DNA of 64,000 nucleotides from positions 26,925 through 90,924 of the forward strand of contig NZ_JAGGOT010000073.1 of assembly GCF_018614195.1 (NCBI RefSeq), read 5' to 3'. The translations under genes and the position numbers were made by a program. This stretch comes from Streptomyces sp. ISL-43 (GTDB lineage: Bacteria; Actinomycetota; Actinomycetes; Streptomycetales; Streptomycetaceae). Below, piece by piece: positions 1 to 9,504 of the stretch. The notes below the pieces were generated by a model. The model saw only the letters and a program-made list of their open reading frames with translations, did not search any database and was not told where the DNA came from. Numbering within the stretch: the first letter of the stretch is position 1; each line of letters starts with the position of its first letter.

Positions 1-1649
1 GGGTCGAGCCCGCCCGCCGCCGGGCGGCCGTGGGGGGAGAAGGCGAAGGGAGAGGGGGTCGCCGAGGAGAGCGGCACCAGGTACGGGCGGCAGCCCAGCG
101 GGAAGGACAGGTCGCCGGTGTGCACGTCGTAGACCGGGTCGAAACCGCGCCACGACAGGAAGGCCAGGTAGCGCCCGTCCCGGGTGAAGACCGGATTCTC
201 GTCCTCGAAGCGGCCGTTGGTGACGTCCACGATCGTGTGCGCGCCGGGCCCGGAGATCCGGGCCATCTTGATCTGGCGCAGCGAGCGCCCGATGCCCGGG
301 TGCGACCAGGTCAGCCAGCAGCCGTCCGGGGAGAAGGCCAGGTCGGTGACGGGACCGTTGTCGGACCGGATCAGCTCGCTCGCCTCCCCGTTGGACTCCT
401 CGGTCGCGTCGATGAGCAGCAGCCGCCCGTCGTTGGAGGCGATCGCGAGCCGCTCCCCGTCCGGATCGGAGAGCAGCTCCAGTACGCGGCCCACCCCGCC
501 CGAGGCGAGGCGGCGCGGCTCGCGGTCCCCCGAGGCCCGGGGCAGGTAGGCGATCTCGATCGCGTCCTCGCCCTCCGCGTCCGTCACGTACGCCACCTGC
601 CCGCCGCTGCCGAGCATCTCGGGCAGGCGCACCCGTACGCCCGGGGTGTCGGCGATGGTGCGGGCCGGGCCGTCGCGGTGCGTGAGCCAGTACAGGCTGC
701 CGCGCACGACGACGGCGCTGGCCCGCCCGGTGGCGTCGACGGAGAGCGAGTCGACGTGGCTGGCGGCCGGGACCTGGTAGCTGCGGCGCCCCGCGCGGGG
801 CCCGCCGAGGCGGACCTCCAGCTTGCGCGGGGAGGCGTCCGGCGCCAGCGAGTCGACGAGCCAGATGTCGCCGGCGCACTGGTAGACGACGCGGCGGCCG
901 TCGCTGGAGGCGTGCCGGGCGTAGAACTCCGCGTGGTCGGTGTGCCGGCGCAGGTCCGTGCCGTCGGGCAGGCAGGAGTAGAGGTTGCCGATGCCCTCGT
1001 GGTCGGAGAGGAAGGCGATCCGGCCGTCCACGAACATCGGGGAGTCCAGGTGCCCCTCGATGCCCTCCAGCAGCCGCTCGCCGTGCAGCCACAGCCGGCC
1101 GGTGGCGCCGCCGCGGTAGCGCTTCCACGCGGCGGGCTCGTGCGGGGGCTTGCCGGTGAGCAGCAGGGAGCGCCGCTCGCCCCCCTCCTCGGCGTGCATC
1201 TGGATGTCGGAGACCGGCCCCCAGGGCAGGCGCCCGCCGGGGCTGCCGTCGGTGGGGAGGCTGTAGGCCCAGGCGAAGTAGGAGAAGGGCTGCCCGTGCG
1301 AGGAGACGGCCAGGATGTCGCTGCGGCCGTCCTCGTCGGGCGGGGTCCAGCCGCAGACCCGGGTGTCGGTGGAGCCCCAGTAGCTGAGGCGGCGGGCCGG
1401 GCCGCCCGACACGGGGGCGAGGTGGATCTCGGGGTCGAGGCTGCGCCAGGTGGTGAAGGCGATGTGCTTGCCGTCGGGGGAGAAGCGGGGGTGGCCGACC
1501 CGGGTGCGGTCGACGGTGATCCGCCAGGCACGGCCCGCCGGCTCTCCGGGCGGAACCAGGGGTGCGACCCAGAGGTCGTCCTCGGTGGCGAAGCACAGCA
1601 CATCGTCGTGGAGATGGGGGAACCGGAGGTACGCCGCGTCGTGACTCAC
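1..1649 (-). CDS. Tricorn-like S41 family protease, N-terminal part (runs off window edge)
   Basis: Translating the minus strand from a GTG at 1649 gives an uninterrupted frame of about 549 codons to the window edge. It starts VSHDAAYLRFPHLHDD and carries repeated beta-propeller blades with phrases such as RFSPDGKHIAF, AFSPDGCWLTW and FTRDGRYLAFLS. This is the WD40/TolB-like propeller of actinobacterial tricorn protease homologues, which act on peptides released by other proteases. The PDZ and catalytic S41 domains expected at the C-terminus lie outside the window. GGAAAG about 11 nt upstream of the GTG is the likely ribosome site. The gene diverges from the TetR gene. The long open frame on the opposite strand is an antisense shadow. 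Confidence 0.85.
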   Translation of the reverse strand, partial: MSHDAAYLRFPHLHDDVLCFATEDDLWVAPLVPPGEPAGRAWRITVDRTRVGHPRFSPDGKHIAFTTWRSLDPEIHLAPVSGGPARRLSYWGSTDTRVCGWTPPDEDGRSDILAVSSHGQPFSYFAWAYSLPTDGSPGGRLPWGPVSDIQMHAEEGGERRSLLLTGKPPHEPAAWKRYRGGATGRLWLHGERLLEGIEGHLDSPMFVDGRIAFLSDHEGIGNLYSCLPDGTDLRRHTDHAEFYARHASSDGRRVVYQCAGDIWLVDSLAPDASPRKLEVRLGGPRAGRRSYQVPAASHVDSLSVDATGRASAVVVRGSLYWLTHRDGPARTIADTPGVRVRLPEMLGSGGQVAYVTDAEGEDAIEIAYLPRASGDREPRRLASGGVGRVLELLSDPDGERLAIASNDGRLLLIDATEESNGEASELIRSDNGPVTDLAFSPDGCWLTWSHPGIGRSLRQIKMARISGPGAHTIVDVTNGRFEDENPVFTRDGRYLAFLSWRGFDPVYDVHTGDLSFPLGCRPYLVPLSSATPSPFAFSPHGRPAAGGLD

Positions 1650-1761
1650 CCCCCAATGCTTTCCGCGCGGAGGGGGGCTGGCAACTCGTACAGATGATCC
1701 ATGGGCGTGTCGGCGGGGGCGCTTCGAAGCGTTCACCGGGTGACCGACACCACTCGCCGAT

Positions 1762-1826
1762 CGAAACGGAACGGTTTCGTTTCGCTTGACACGGGGGTAT
1801 GGTCGATCCGTACGAAACAGTTTCGT
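1762..1826 (+). promoter_or_regulatory. TetR operator pair and promoter
   Basis: Two inverted repeats share the half-site CGAAAC: CGAAAC-N6-GTTTCG at 1762-1779 and ACGAAAC-A-GTTTCGT at 1812-1826. A TTGACA -35-like hexamer at 1786-1791 lies between them, and the second palindrome covers the expected -10 region. The arrangement upstream of the TetR gene fits autorepression. That the same protein also controls the downstream exporter is inferred. Confidence 0.65.
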
Positions 1827-1858
1827 TCGGATGGGTGAGACCGGGAGGAGACGCCGAG

Positions 1859-2449
1859 ATGGTCGAAGAGGTCATGTCGCGCCGCAGCCGGATCACCCCC
1901 GAGCGGGAAGCCGAACTCCACGGGGCGGTCCTCGACCTCCTGCGCGAAGTCGGCTACGAGGCGCTGACCATGGACGCGGTCGCCGCCCGTACGAAGTCCA
2001 GCAAGGCGACCCTCTACCGCCAGTGGGGGAGCAAGCCCGAGCTGGTGGCCAAGGCCCTGCGGTGCACCCAGCCGGTCTCCCTCCGGGAGATCGACACAGG
2101 CAGCCTGCGCGGGGACTTCGCGGTCATGATCGAGAACTCCGACGACGCCCAGATGGCGAAGGACACCGCGCTCATGCGGGGCCTGACCCATGCGGTCCAC
2201 GAGAGCCCGGAGCTCCACAAGGCGCTGCGGGACCTGCTGGTCGACCCGGAGATCACCGGTCTGCAGGCGATGCTGCAGCGGGCGGTGGACCGAGGCGAGA
2301 TCGCTCCGGACTGTCCGGCCCTGGCCTTCGTGCCGCACGTCCTCATCGGGACGTTCATCGCGCTCCCGCTGATCGAGGACCGGTCCGTCGACCGGCGTTT
2401 CCTCGGCGACTTCATCGATGCCGTGGTTCTCCCCGCCCTCGGCGTCTGA
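1859..2449 (+). CDS. TetR/AcrR family transcriptional repressor
   Basis: The protein is 196 residues from the ATG at 1859, chosen because GGGAGGAG sits 8 nt upstream; an ORF start at 1799 would place the operator inside the gene. The N-terminal HTH is clear (TMDAVAARTKSSKATLYRQW), followed by the TetR_C-type ligand domain. An MMPL exporter follows 150 nt downstream on the same strand and paired palindromes lie upstream. The likely role is ligand-responsive repression of itself and of the exporter. The ligand is unknown. Confidence 0.85.
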   Translation: MVEEVMSRRSRITPEREAELHGAVLDLLREVGYEALTMDAVAARTKSSKATLYRQWGSKPELVAKALRCTQPVSLREIDTGSLRGDFAVMIENSDDAQMAKDTALMRGLTHAVHESPELHKALRDLLVDPEITGLQAMLQRAVDRGEIAPDCPALAFVPHVLIGTFIALPLIEDRSVDRRFLGDFIDAVVLPALGV

Positions 2450-2599
2450 CTCCCCACGTCCCCGCAGTTCCCGCACGTTCCGCCACGGCGTCCCCGCGCC
2501 AGAGCTCGATTCCTGCTGCTCCTGACACGCCGCTCTCGTCGTCGGACCGGCATTCCATGCCCTGATCCATCCCACGACCCGAACGGGAGAACCACCGAC

Positions 2600-4816
2600 G
2601 TGGCCACCTTCCTTTACCGACTCGGCAGGGGTGCCTTCCGGCGCCGTCGATTCGTCGCCCTCGTCTGGGTGGCGCTGCTGTTCCTCGCCGGCTTCGGCGC
2701 GGCTTCGGCGTCCGCACCCACCTCAGGCTCGTTCTCCATACCCGGCACGGAGGCCCAGAAGGCCTTCGACCTGCTCGACCAGCGCTTCCCGGGGATGGCC
2801 GCCGACGGCGCCACCGCCCGCATCGTGATCAAGGCCCCGGCCGGCGAGAAGGTCGACTCCGCGGCCGTCAAGCCGCAGGTCGAGAAGATCGTCACCGAGC
2901 TGAAGGACGGCCCGGGCAGGGACCAGATCTCCTCGGTCGCCAACCCCTACGAGGCGCAGGCCGTGAGCCAGGACGGCTCCACCGCCTACATCAGCGTCAA
3001 GTACAAGGTCAGCGGCATGGAGCTGACGGATCCGACCCGCGAGGCCCTCAAGGAGGCCGGCACCGAGGCCAAGGCCTCCGGCCTGAACGTCCAGATCGGC
3101 GGCGACGCCCTGATGGCGGCCCCCGAGACCGGCTCCGGCGAGATCATCGGCATCTCCATCGCCGCGGTCGTCCTCGTCATCACCTTCGGTTCGCTGATCG
3201 CCGCCGGACTGCCGCTGCTGACCGCGCTGATCGGCGTCGGCATCGGCGTCTCCTCGATCACCGCGCTCGCCAACGTGCTGGACCTCGGCTCCACCACCTC
3301 CACCCTCGCGATGATGATCGGCCTCGCGGTCGGCATCGACTACGCGCTCTTCATCGTCTCCCGCTACCGCTCGGAGCTCGCCGAGGGCCGCGAGCGCGAG
3401 GAGGCCGCGGGCCGGGCCGCCGGAACCGCCGGCTCCGCCGTCGTCTTCGCCGGTCTGACCGTGGTCATCGCCCTCGTGGGCCTGGCCGTCGTCAACATCC
3501 CGATGCTCACCAAGATGGGCGTCGCCGCCGCCGGCACCGTGGTCATCGCCGTCCTCGTCGCCCTGACGCTGGTCCCCGCGATCCTCGGGTTCGCGGGCAA
3601 GAAGGTGCTGCCCGCCGGTACGAAGTCCAAGCTGTTCGGCAAGGGCAAGCCGGTCGCCGAGGGCGCCGAGCCCAAGGCCAACGGCGGCACCCGCTGGGCC
3701 CGCTTCATCCTGCGCCGCCCGGTCATGGTGCTGCTGGTCGCGGTCGTCGGCCTCGGTGCCGTCGCGATCCCGGCGAGCAAGCTGGAGATGGGCCTGCCGG
3801 ACGACGGCTCCCAGCCGGTGTCCACCTCGCAGCGCCAGGCGTACGACCTGCTGTCCGAGGGCTTCGGTCCCGGCTTCAACGGCCCGCTGATGGTCGTCGT
3901 GGACGGCGACAAGGCGCTCGCCGACCAGACGGTCGAGCGGATCAAGGGCCTGGAGGGCGTGGTCGCGGTCACCCCGCCGACGCTCAACAAGGAGGGCGAC
4001 GCCGGAGTCATCACGGTCATCCCGAAGGACCGCCCGTCCTCCGAGCAGACCGAGGGCCTGGTCCACGAGATCCGCGAGGGCAGCGGAGACGACGTCCTCG
4101 TCACCGGCGCCACCGCGATGAACATCGACTTCTCGCAGAAGATGAACGACGCGCTGCTGCCCTACCTGGCCCTCGTCGTCGGCCTCGCCTTCCTGCTCCT
4201 GATGCTCGTCTTCCGCTCGATCCTGGTCCCGCTCAAGGCGGCCCTCGGCTTCCTGCTCTCGGTGGTCGCCGCCCTCGGCGCCGTCGTCGCGGTCTTCCAG
4301 TGGGGCTGGCTCGGCTCGCTCTTCGGGGTGGAGCAGACCGGCCCGATCATGTCGATGATGCCGATCTTCATGGTGGGCGTCGTCTTCGGTCTGGCCATGG
4401 ACTACGAGGTCTTCCTGGTCACCCGCATGCGTGAGGCGTACGTCCACGGCGAGCGGCCCGGCCAGGCCGTCGTGACCGGCTTCCAGTACAGCGCCCGGGT
4501 GGTCGTGGCCGCGGCCGTCATCATGATCGCTGTGTTCTCGGGCTTCATGGGGGCCACCGAGCAGATGGTCAAGATGATCGGCTTCGGCCTGGCCATCGCC
4601 GTCTTCTTCGACGCCTTCGTCGTCCGGATGACCATCGTCCCGGCCGTGCTCGCACTGCTCGGTCACAAGGCCTGGTGGCTGCCGAAGTGGCTGGACCGGA
4701 TCCTGCCGAACGTGGACGTGGAGGGCGAGAGCCTGCGCAAGCACCTCGGCGAGTCCGTGGACGGCTCGGGCGGCTCCGACGGTCCGGACAAGGACCGCGA
4801 GCTGGTCAAGGTCTGA
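2600..4816 (+). CDS. MMPL family RND-type membrane exporter
   Basis: This 738-residue protein has the MMPL layout: an N-terminal membrane helix, a periplasmic loop, a block of about five helices (roughly residues 180-335), a second extracytoplasmic loop, and a second block of helices (about 515-690). The conserved GLAVGIDYALFIVSRYR and GLAMDYEVFLVTRMRE segments carry the transmembrane Asp residues used for proton coupling. The family exports lipids or drugs in actinobacteria. The start is a GTG with GGGAGA upstream. Substrate cannot be told from sequence; the adjacent TetR gene suggests inducible export. Confidence 0.9.
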   Translation: MATFLYRLGRGAFRRRRFVALVWVALLFLAGFGAASASAPTSGSFSIPGTEAQKAFDLLDQRFPGMAADGATARIVIKAPAGEKVDSAAVKPQVEKIVTELKDGPGRDQISSVANPYEAQAVSQDGSTAYISVKYKVSGMELTDPTREALKEAGTEAKASGLNVQIGGDALMAAPETGSGEIIGISIAAVVLVITFGSLIAAGLPLLTALIGVGIGVSSITALANVLDLGSTTSTLAMMIGLAVGIDYALFIVSRYRSELAEGREREEAAGRAAGTAGSAVVFAGLTVVIALVGLAVVNIPMLTKMGVAAAGTVVIAVLVALTLVPAILGFAGKKVLPAGTKSKLFGKGKPVAEGAEPKANGGTRWARFILRRPVMVLLVAVVGLGAVAIPASKLEMGLPDDGSQPVSTSQRQAYDLLSEGFGPGFNGPLMVVVDGDKALADQTVERIKGLEGVVAVTPPTLNKEGDAGVITVIPKDRPSSEQTEGLVHEIREGSGDDVLVTGATAMNIDFSQKMNDALLPYLALVVGLAFLLLMLVFRSILVPLKAALGFLLSVVAALGAVVAVFQWGWLGSLFGVEQTGPIMSMMPIFMVGVVFGLAMDYEVFLVTRMREAYVHGERPGQAVVTGFQYSARVVVAAAVIMIAVFSGFMGATEQMVKMIGFGLAIAVFFDAFVVRMTIVPAVLALLGHKAWWLPKWLDRILPNVDVEGESLRKHLGESVDGSGGSDGPDKDRELVKV

Positions 4817-4847
4817 CGCCTGACGCCTGACGCCTGACGCCTGACGT
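4814..4847 (+). repeat. Heptamer tandem repeat at the exporter stop codon
   Basis: The unit TGACGCC occurs four times head to tail, with a fifth partial copy (TGACGTC), beginning with the TGA stop codon of the exporter. Each unit contains a TGA, so all three frames are closed within the repeat. It looks like slippage expansion; no function is evident. Confidence 0.8.
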
Positions 4848-4887
4848 CCGGCGTCCTGGGGTCCGACCCGACCCGCCCCGCACGAAG

Positions 4888-4922
4888 GACCGGCCCCGCA
4901 CCTCATCGGTGCGGGGTCGGTC
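4888..4922 (+). terminator. Hairpin terminator after the exporter
   Basis: GACCGGCCCCGCAC and GTGCGGGGTCGGTC form a 14-bp stem with one G-T pair and a short loop, followed by CCCGTTT. It lies between the convergent exporter and ssgE-like genes and could serve both. Confidence 0.75.
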
Positions 4923-4951
4923 CCGTTTCGACGGGCGGGGCGGGGCTGGGC

Positions 4952-5386
4952 CTAACGGGTGGGGGCAGGCGAGGGCGCGTACGTCCGGCGCAGGAAGCGG
5001 CGCAGCGCGGCGATGTCGAACTGGACCACCGCGACGCCCTCGGGGGAGTGGAACTCGACGACGGCCTGGACGCGTCCGCAGGGCCAGACGCGTACGTCGC
5101 CCGTCCCGGTCGGGGCCTGGAGGCCGGCCTCCAGGAGGGCGCGGGGGAAGACCCACTCGTTGTCCGTGCCCTCGGGGGAGAGGTCGGCCGGGAAGACGAT
5201 CCGGACGGCGAGGGGCTCGGCGGGGACGAAGCGCAGGGCGACCGGGATGGCCCGGTAGAGAGGATCGTCGGTGATCACGCGGGCGCGCACCCGCTCCTCG
5301 ACGACGGGCGCGGGCGGCGTGGCGGTCGCCGTGCCGGAGGCCCTGGCGGTCGGGCTCGCGGATGGATTCTCGGAGGTGGCTGACAT
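4952..5386 (-). CDS. ssgE: SsgA-like sporulation/cell-division protein, SsgE-like
   Basis: The 144-residue protein has the SsgA-family core: a beta-rich domain with segments RIVFPADLSPEGTDNEW, RVWPCG and EFHSPEGVAVVQ. An Ala/Thr/Pro-rich N-terminus of about 30 residues and a short Pro-rich tail flank the core. SsgA-like proteins occur only in sporulating actinomycetes and guide septum and spore-wall steps. The ATG at 5386 is preceded by GAGGAG at 8 nt, so a TTG two codons upstream is rejected. In S. coelicolor ssgE lies close to a penicillin-binding protein gene and cobalt-transport genes, as here; the paralogue assignment rests on that context and is less sure than the family. Confidence 0.75.
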   Translation of the reverse strand: MSATSENPSASPTARASGTATATPPAPVVEERVRARVITDDPLYRAIPVALRFVPAEPLAVRIVFPADLSPEGTDNEWVFPRALLEAGLQAPTGTGDVRVWPCGRVQAVVEFHSPEGVAVVQFDIAALRRFLRRTYAPSPAPTR

Positions 5387-5484
5387 CGACAAGACTCCTC
5401 AAATCGGAACATTTACGTCCGCATTGCCCCCAGCCTCGCACATTCCCACGAATCCGCACGGACCTACTTGTGACGGAAGCGCTC

Positions 5485-5501
5485 TTGCCAACCATTTGCA
5501 A
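5485..5501 (+). promoter_or_regulatory. Candidate Nur (nickel uptake regulator) box
   Basis: The sequence TTGCCA-ACCAT-TTGCAA fits the Nur operator form tTGCaa-N5-ttGCAA known from S. coelicolor, with one difference in a less conserved position. It lies 69 nt before the start of the cbiM gene in the only promoter region of the transporter operon. I see no cobalamin riboswitch. Nickel-dependent repression is inferred. Confidence 0.55.
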
Positions 5502-5569
5502 TTGGGCACTACTCTTGAACGGTTAAAGATTTTGACGGTTCAACGGACCGCAGGAAGCGGAGCAAAACC

Positions 5570-6631
5570 ATGCATGTGCCCGACGGCTTCATCGATGCCC
5601 CCGTCTCCATCGCCGCAGGTGTCGCCGCCGCCGGAGCCGTGGCGGTCAGCCTCCGAGGTGCCCGCCGGGAGCTCGACGAGCGCACCGCGCCGCTCGCCGG
5701 CCTCGTGGCCGCCTTCATCTTCGCCGTCCAGATGTTGAACTTCCCCGTCGCCGCCGGCACCAGCGGCCACCTGCTGGGCGGAGCACTCGCCGCGATCCTC
5801 GTCGGCCCCTATACGGGCGTGCTCTGCGTGTCCGTCGTCCTGCTCATGCAGGGCGTCCTCTTCGCCGACGGCGGCCTGACCGCGCTCGGCGTCAACGTCG
5901 TGAACATGGCCGTCGTCACCGTGGTCGTCGCCTACGCCGTCTTCCGCGGGCTGGTCAAGCTGCTGCCCGACAGCCGCCGCTCGGTGACCGTGGCCGCCTT
6001 CGCCGGAGCCCTGCTCTCGGTGCCGGCGGCCGCCGGCGCCTTCACGCTCCTCTACGCCCTCGGCGGCACCACCGACGTACCGCTGGGCCAGGTCTTCGGC
6101 GCCATGGTCGGCGTCCACGTCCTCATCGGCCTCGGCGAGGCCGCCATCACCGCCGCCACCGTTGGCGCCGTGATCGCCGTACGCCCCGACCTCGTCCACG
6201 GCGCCCGCGGCCTGTCCGCCCCGCTGAAGCTGCGCGTCGGCGGCGAACTCGTCGACGCCCCGGCCGCACCGACCGCCGCCCCCGTCGGCCTCGCCGCCCG
6301 CTCCACGAAGCCCGTGTGGATCACCGGTCTGGTCGCCGCCCTGGCCCTCGCCGGCTTCGTCTCCTTCTACGCCTCCGCCAGCCCCGACGGCCTGGAGAAG
6401 GTCGCCGCCGACAAGGGCATCGACCAGAAGGTCACCGAGCACGCCAACGCCGACTCCCCGCTCGCCGACTACAGCGTCAAGGACGTCTCCGACGCCCGCC
6501 TCTCCGGCGGCCTCGCCGGTGTCATCGGCGTCGGCGCGACCGTCGCCGTCGGCACCGGCGTCTTCTGGACCGTCCGCCGCCGCCGCAACGCCGACCTCAC
6601 GGCCGCCTCCACGGCCGTGCCGGCCGCCTGA
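5570..6631 (+). CDS. cbiM: Ni/Co ECF transporter substrate-binding subunit, CbiM/NikM fused to a PDGLE (CbiN-like) domain
   Basis: The 353-residue membrane protein begins MHVPDGFI. In CbiM/NikM the N-terminal Met-His motif inserts into the membrane and binds the metal, so the start is fixed. About six helices form the S-component, including the TSGHLLGGALAAILVGP segment. After a linker, a C-terminal part with two helices and ASPDGLEKVAADKG represents the PDGLE/CbiN-like domain in the same chain. It is the first gene of a three-gene operon with cbiQ and cbiO. Nickel or cobalt cannot be told apart by sequence; the upstream Nur-like box favours nickel. Confidence 0.9.
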   Translation: MHVPDGFIDAPVSIAAGVAAAGAVAVSLRGARRELDERTAPLAGLVAAFIFAVQMLNFPVAAGTSGHLLGGALAAILVGPYTGVLCVSVVLLMQGVLFADGGLTALGVNVVNMAVVTVVVAYAVFRGLVKLLPDSRRSVTVAAFAGALLSVPAAAGAFTLLYALGGTTDVPLGQVFGAMVGVHVLIGLGEAAITAATVGAVIAVRPDLVHGARGLSAPLKLRVGGELVDAPAAPTAAPVGLAARSTKPVWITGLVAALALAGFVSFYASASPDGLEKVAADKGIDQKVTEHANADSPLADYSVKDVSDARLSGGLAGVIGVGATVAVGTGVFWTVRRRRNADLTAASTAVPAA

Positions 6632-6632
6632 C

Positions 6633-7390
6633 ATGGGCGCGGGCCACGCCCACAAGCTCTACCGGCACGGGCACTCGCCGGTCCACGACCTGCCGCCGCA
6701 CTGCAAACTCGCCGCGACCTTCGCCTTCGTGGTGGTCGTCGTGTCCACACCGCGCGAGGCGGTGTGGACCTTCGCCCTCTACGCCGTCCTCGTCGCGGCG
6801 GCCGCGGCCGTGGCCCGGATCCCGGCCGGCTTCCTGCTGCGCCGGCTGCTGATCGAGGTGCCCTTCGTCGCCTTCGCCGTCCTGATGCCCTTCGTGGCAC
6901 AGGGCGAGCGGGTCGACTTCCTCGGCATGTCGCTCAGCGTCTCCGGCCTCTGGGGCGCCTGGAACGTGCTGGCCAAGGGCACCCTCGGGGTGGCCGCGTC
7001 GGTGCTCCTGGCCTCCACCACCGAACTGCGGGCCCTGCTGCTGGGCCTGCAGCGGCTCAAGCTGCCACCGCTGCTCGTGCAGATCGCCTCCTTCATGATC
7101 CGCTACGGGGACGTGATCACCGACGAGCTGCGCCGGATGTCCATCGCCCGCCGTTCCCGCGGCTTCGAGGCCCGCGGCATCCGGCACTGGGGCGTCCTCG
7201 CCAAGACGGCCGGCGCCCTGTTCATCCGGTCCTACGAGCGCGGCGAGCGGGTCTACCTCGCGATGGTCAGCCGCGGCTACGCCGGCTCCATGCCGGTGAT
7301 CGACGACGTCGCGGCCACCCGCGCCCAGTGGGCGTACGCGGCCGTACTCCCGGTGACGGCGCTCGCCGTCTGTCTGATCGGATGGACCCT

Positions 7391-7394
<4 letters not shown>
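6633..7394 (+). CDS. cbiQ: ECF transporter transmembrane subunit CbiQ
   Basis: The 253-residue protein starts MGAGHAHKLYRHGHSPVH, one nucleotide after the cbiM stop, and has about five membrane helices. The coupling segment RSRGFEARGIRHWG contains the Ala-Arg-Gly motif by which T-components dock on the ATPase subunit. A longer frame extends upstream inside cbiM, but the ATG at 6633 gives the normal family length. The His-rich N-terminus is usual for cobalt/nickel members. It acts in the membrane with CbiM and CbiO. Confidence 0.9.
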
Positions 7395-8158
<764 letters not shown>

Positions 8159-8224
8159 GCCCCGGTGCCGGTGGGATGAGCACGGTCGTGGCATAAGCGC
8201 GGATCGCGGGTTGTTGCACCCCTC

Positions 8225-9392
8225 GTGAACATCCAGGGTGAGGTGGCGGAGGGCTACGAGGCCGTCCGCGAGGCCTTCGTGCGCAACTTCGAGGTGCTCG
8301 GCGACCGGGGCGCGGCCGTGGCCGTCTACCGCGACGGGCGGCGGGTCGTGGACCTGTGGGCCGGCACGAAGGACGCGGACGGCACCGGCACCGACACCGC
8401 CGGTGGCACCGACGGCGCGGAACCCTGGACCGCCGGCACCGCGCAGGTGGTGCGTTCGGCCACCAAGGGCGTCGCGGCGGTGGTGCCGCTGCTGCTGCAC
8501 GAGCGCGGACTGCTGGACCTGGACGCGCCCGTGGCCTCGTACTGGCCGGAGTTCAAGGCGGGCGGCAAGGAGCGGGCGCTCGTACGGGACCTGCTCGCGC
8601 ACCGGGCCGGCGTGCCGGCGCTGGACCGGGGGCTGACCCCGGCGCAGGCGGCGGACGGGCAGTCGGGCGCGCTGGCGGTCGCCGGGCAGCGCGCACGGCT
8701 ACCACGCGCAGACGTACAGCTGGCTGCTGTCGGAGCTGGTGCTGCGGGTGACGGGGGAGTCGCTGGGGCAGTGGCTGGCCCGGGAGGTGACCGGGCCGTT
8801 GGGTCTGGACTTCTGGATCGGCCTGCCGGACGAGGAGGTCGCGCGGGTGGGCCGGGTCGCGCCGGTGGAACCGCCCGAGTCGGCGGGAGCGCTCAGGCTC
8901 CGGCCGCGCAGGAACGTTTCGGAGGCCTACGCCGACCCCTCCTCCCTGACCCGGCGGGCCTTCGCCGCGATCGATCCGCTGCCGGACGAGAACGCCCCCG
9001 AGTACCGCGCGGCCGAGCTGCCCGCGTCGGCGGGCATCGGCACGGCGCGGGCCCTGGCGGGCCTCTACGCGGCACTGCTGTCCGACACGCAGGACGGCGC
9101 GCGGCTGTTCGCGCCGGACACCACCGCCCTGGCGGGCCGCGAGCTCTCCGCCGGACCGGACCGGGTCCTGGTGGTCAACACCCGCTTCGGCCCCGGCTAC
9201 ATGCTGCACGGCCCGGCCTCCCCGCTGCTGTCCCCGGCCTCCTTCGGCCATCCGGGCCGCGGCGGCTCCCTGGCCTTCGCGGACCCGGAGGCCGGCATCG
9301 GCTTCGGCTACGTCACGAACGCCCTGGCCAAGTCGGTCACCGCCGACCCCCGGGCCCAGGCCCTGGTCCGAGCACTGCGCTCCGCGCTCTAA
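8225..9392 (+). pseudogene. Serine hydrolase (beta-lactamase/EstB-type) with internal frameshift
   Basis: Frame 1 from the GTG at 8225 encodes VNIQGEVAEGYEAVREAF and continues through the catalytic SATKG (SxxK) to LAHRAGVPALDRGLTPAQAAD. It then loses homology near 8690. The second half, with GYHAQTYSWLLSELV, GESLGQWLAREV and HPGRGGS, continues in another frame from about 8694 to 9392. Relative to family members, roughly seven to eight residues before GYHAQT are missing, so the change looks like a small non-triplet deletion. It is either a real pseudogene or a sequencing/assembly error. The family comprises class C beta-lactamase-like esterases. Confidence 0.8.
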
Positions 9393-9504
9393 AGGTTGTC
9401 CGCGAAGTGGAGCCCGGCCCCACTTCGACGACAGGGCCCGGGCCCTGGGTGAGCCGGGAAACCGTGTCGACCGGGTCCGGTGCGGAGCGCTAGCGTGCGG
9501 GGGC

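Noticed and set aside
30..1697. Long open frame on the plus strand at the window start
   Set aside because: It is antisense to the tricorn-like propeller gene and its Gly/Arg/Val-rich translation has no domain; a high-GC codon-bias shadow.
4814..4847. Heptamer repeat as an attachment site or operator
   Set aside because: It starts with the stop codon of the exporter and has no symmetry; simple slippage is the better explanation.
2723..4906. 727-codon open frame opposite the MMPL gene
   Set aside because: Asp/Gly/Val/His-rich shadow of the exporter, without ribosome site or domain.
5401..5569. Cobalamin riboswitch upstream of cbiM
   Set aside because: I looked for the B12-box and a long structured leader; the 170-nt interval has neither by eye.
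9432..9447. Perfect palindrome CAGGGCCCGGGCCCTG
   Set aside because: Short GC-only palindromes are frequent at this base composition; it lies between two plus-strand genes and may be a terminator stem, but no loop or T-run supports this.
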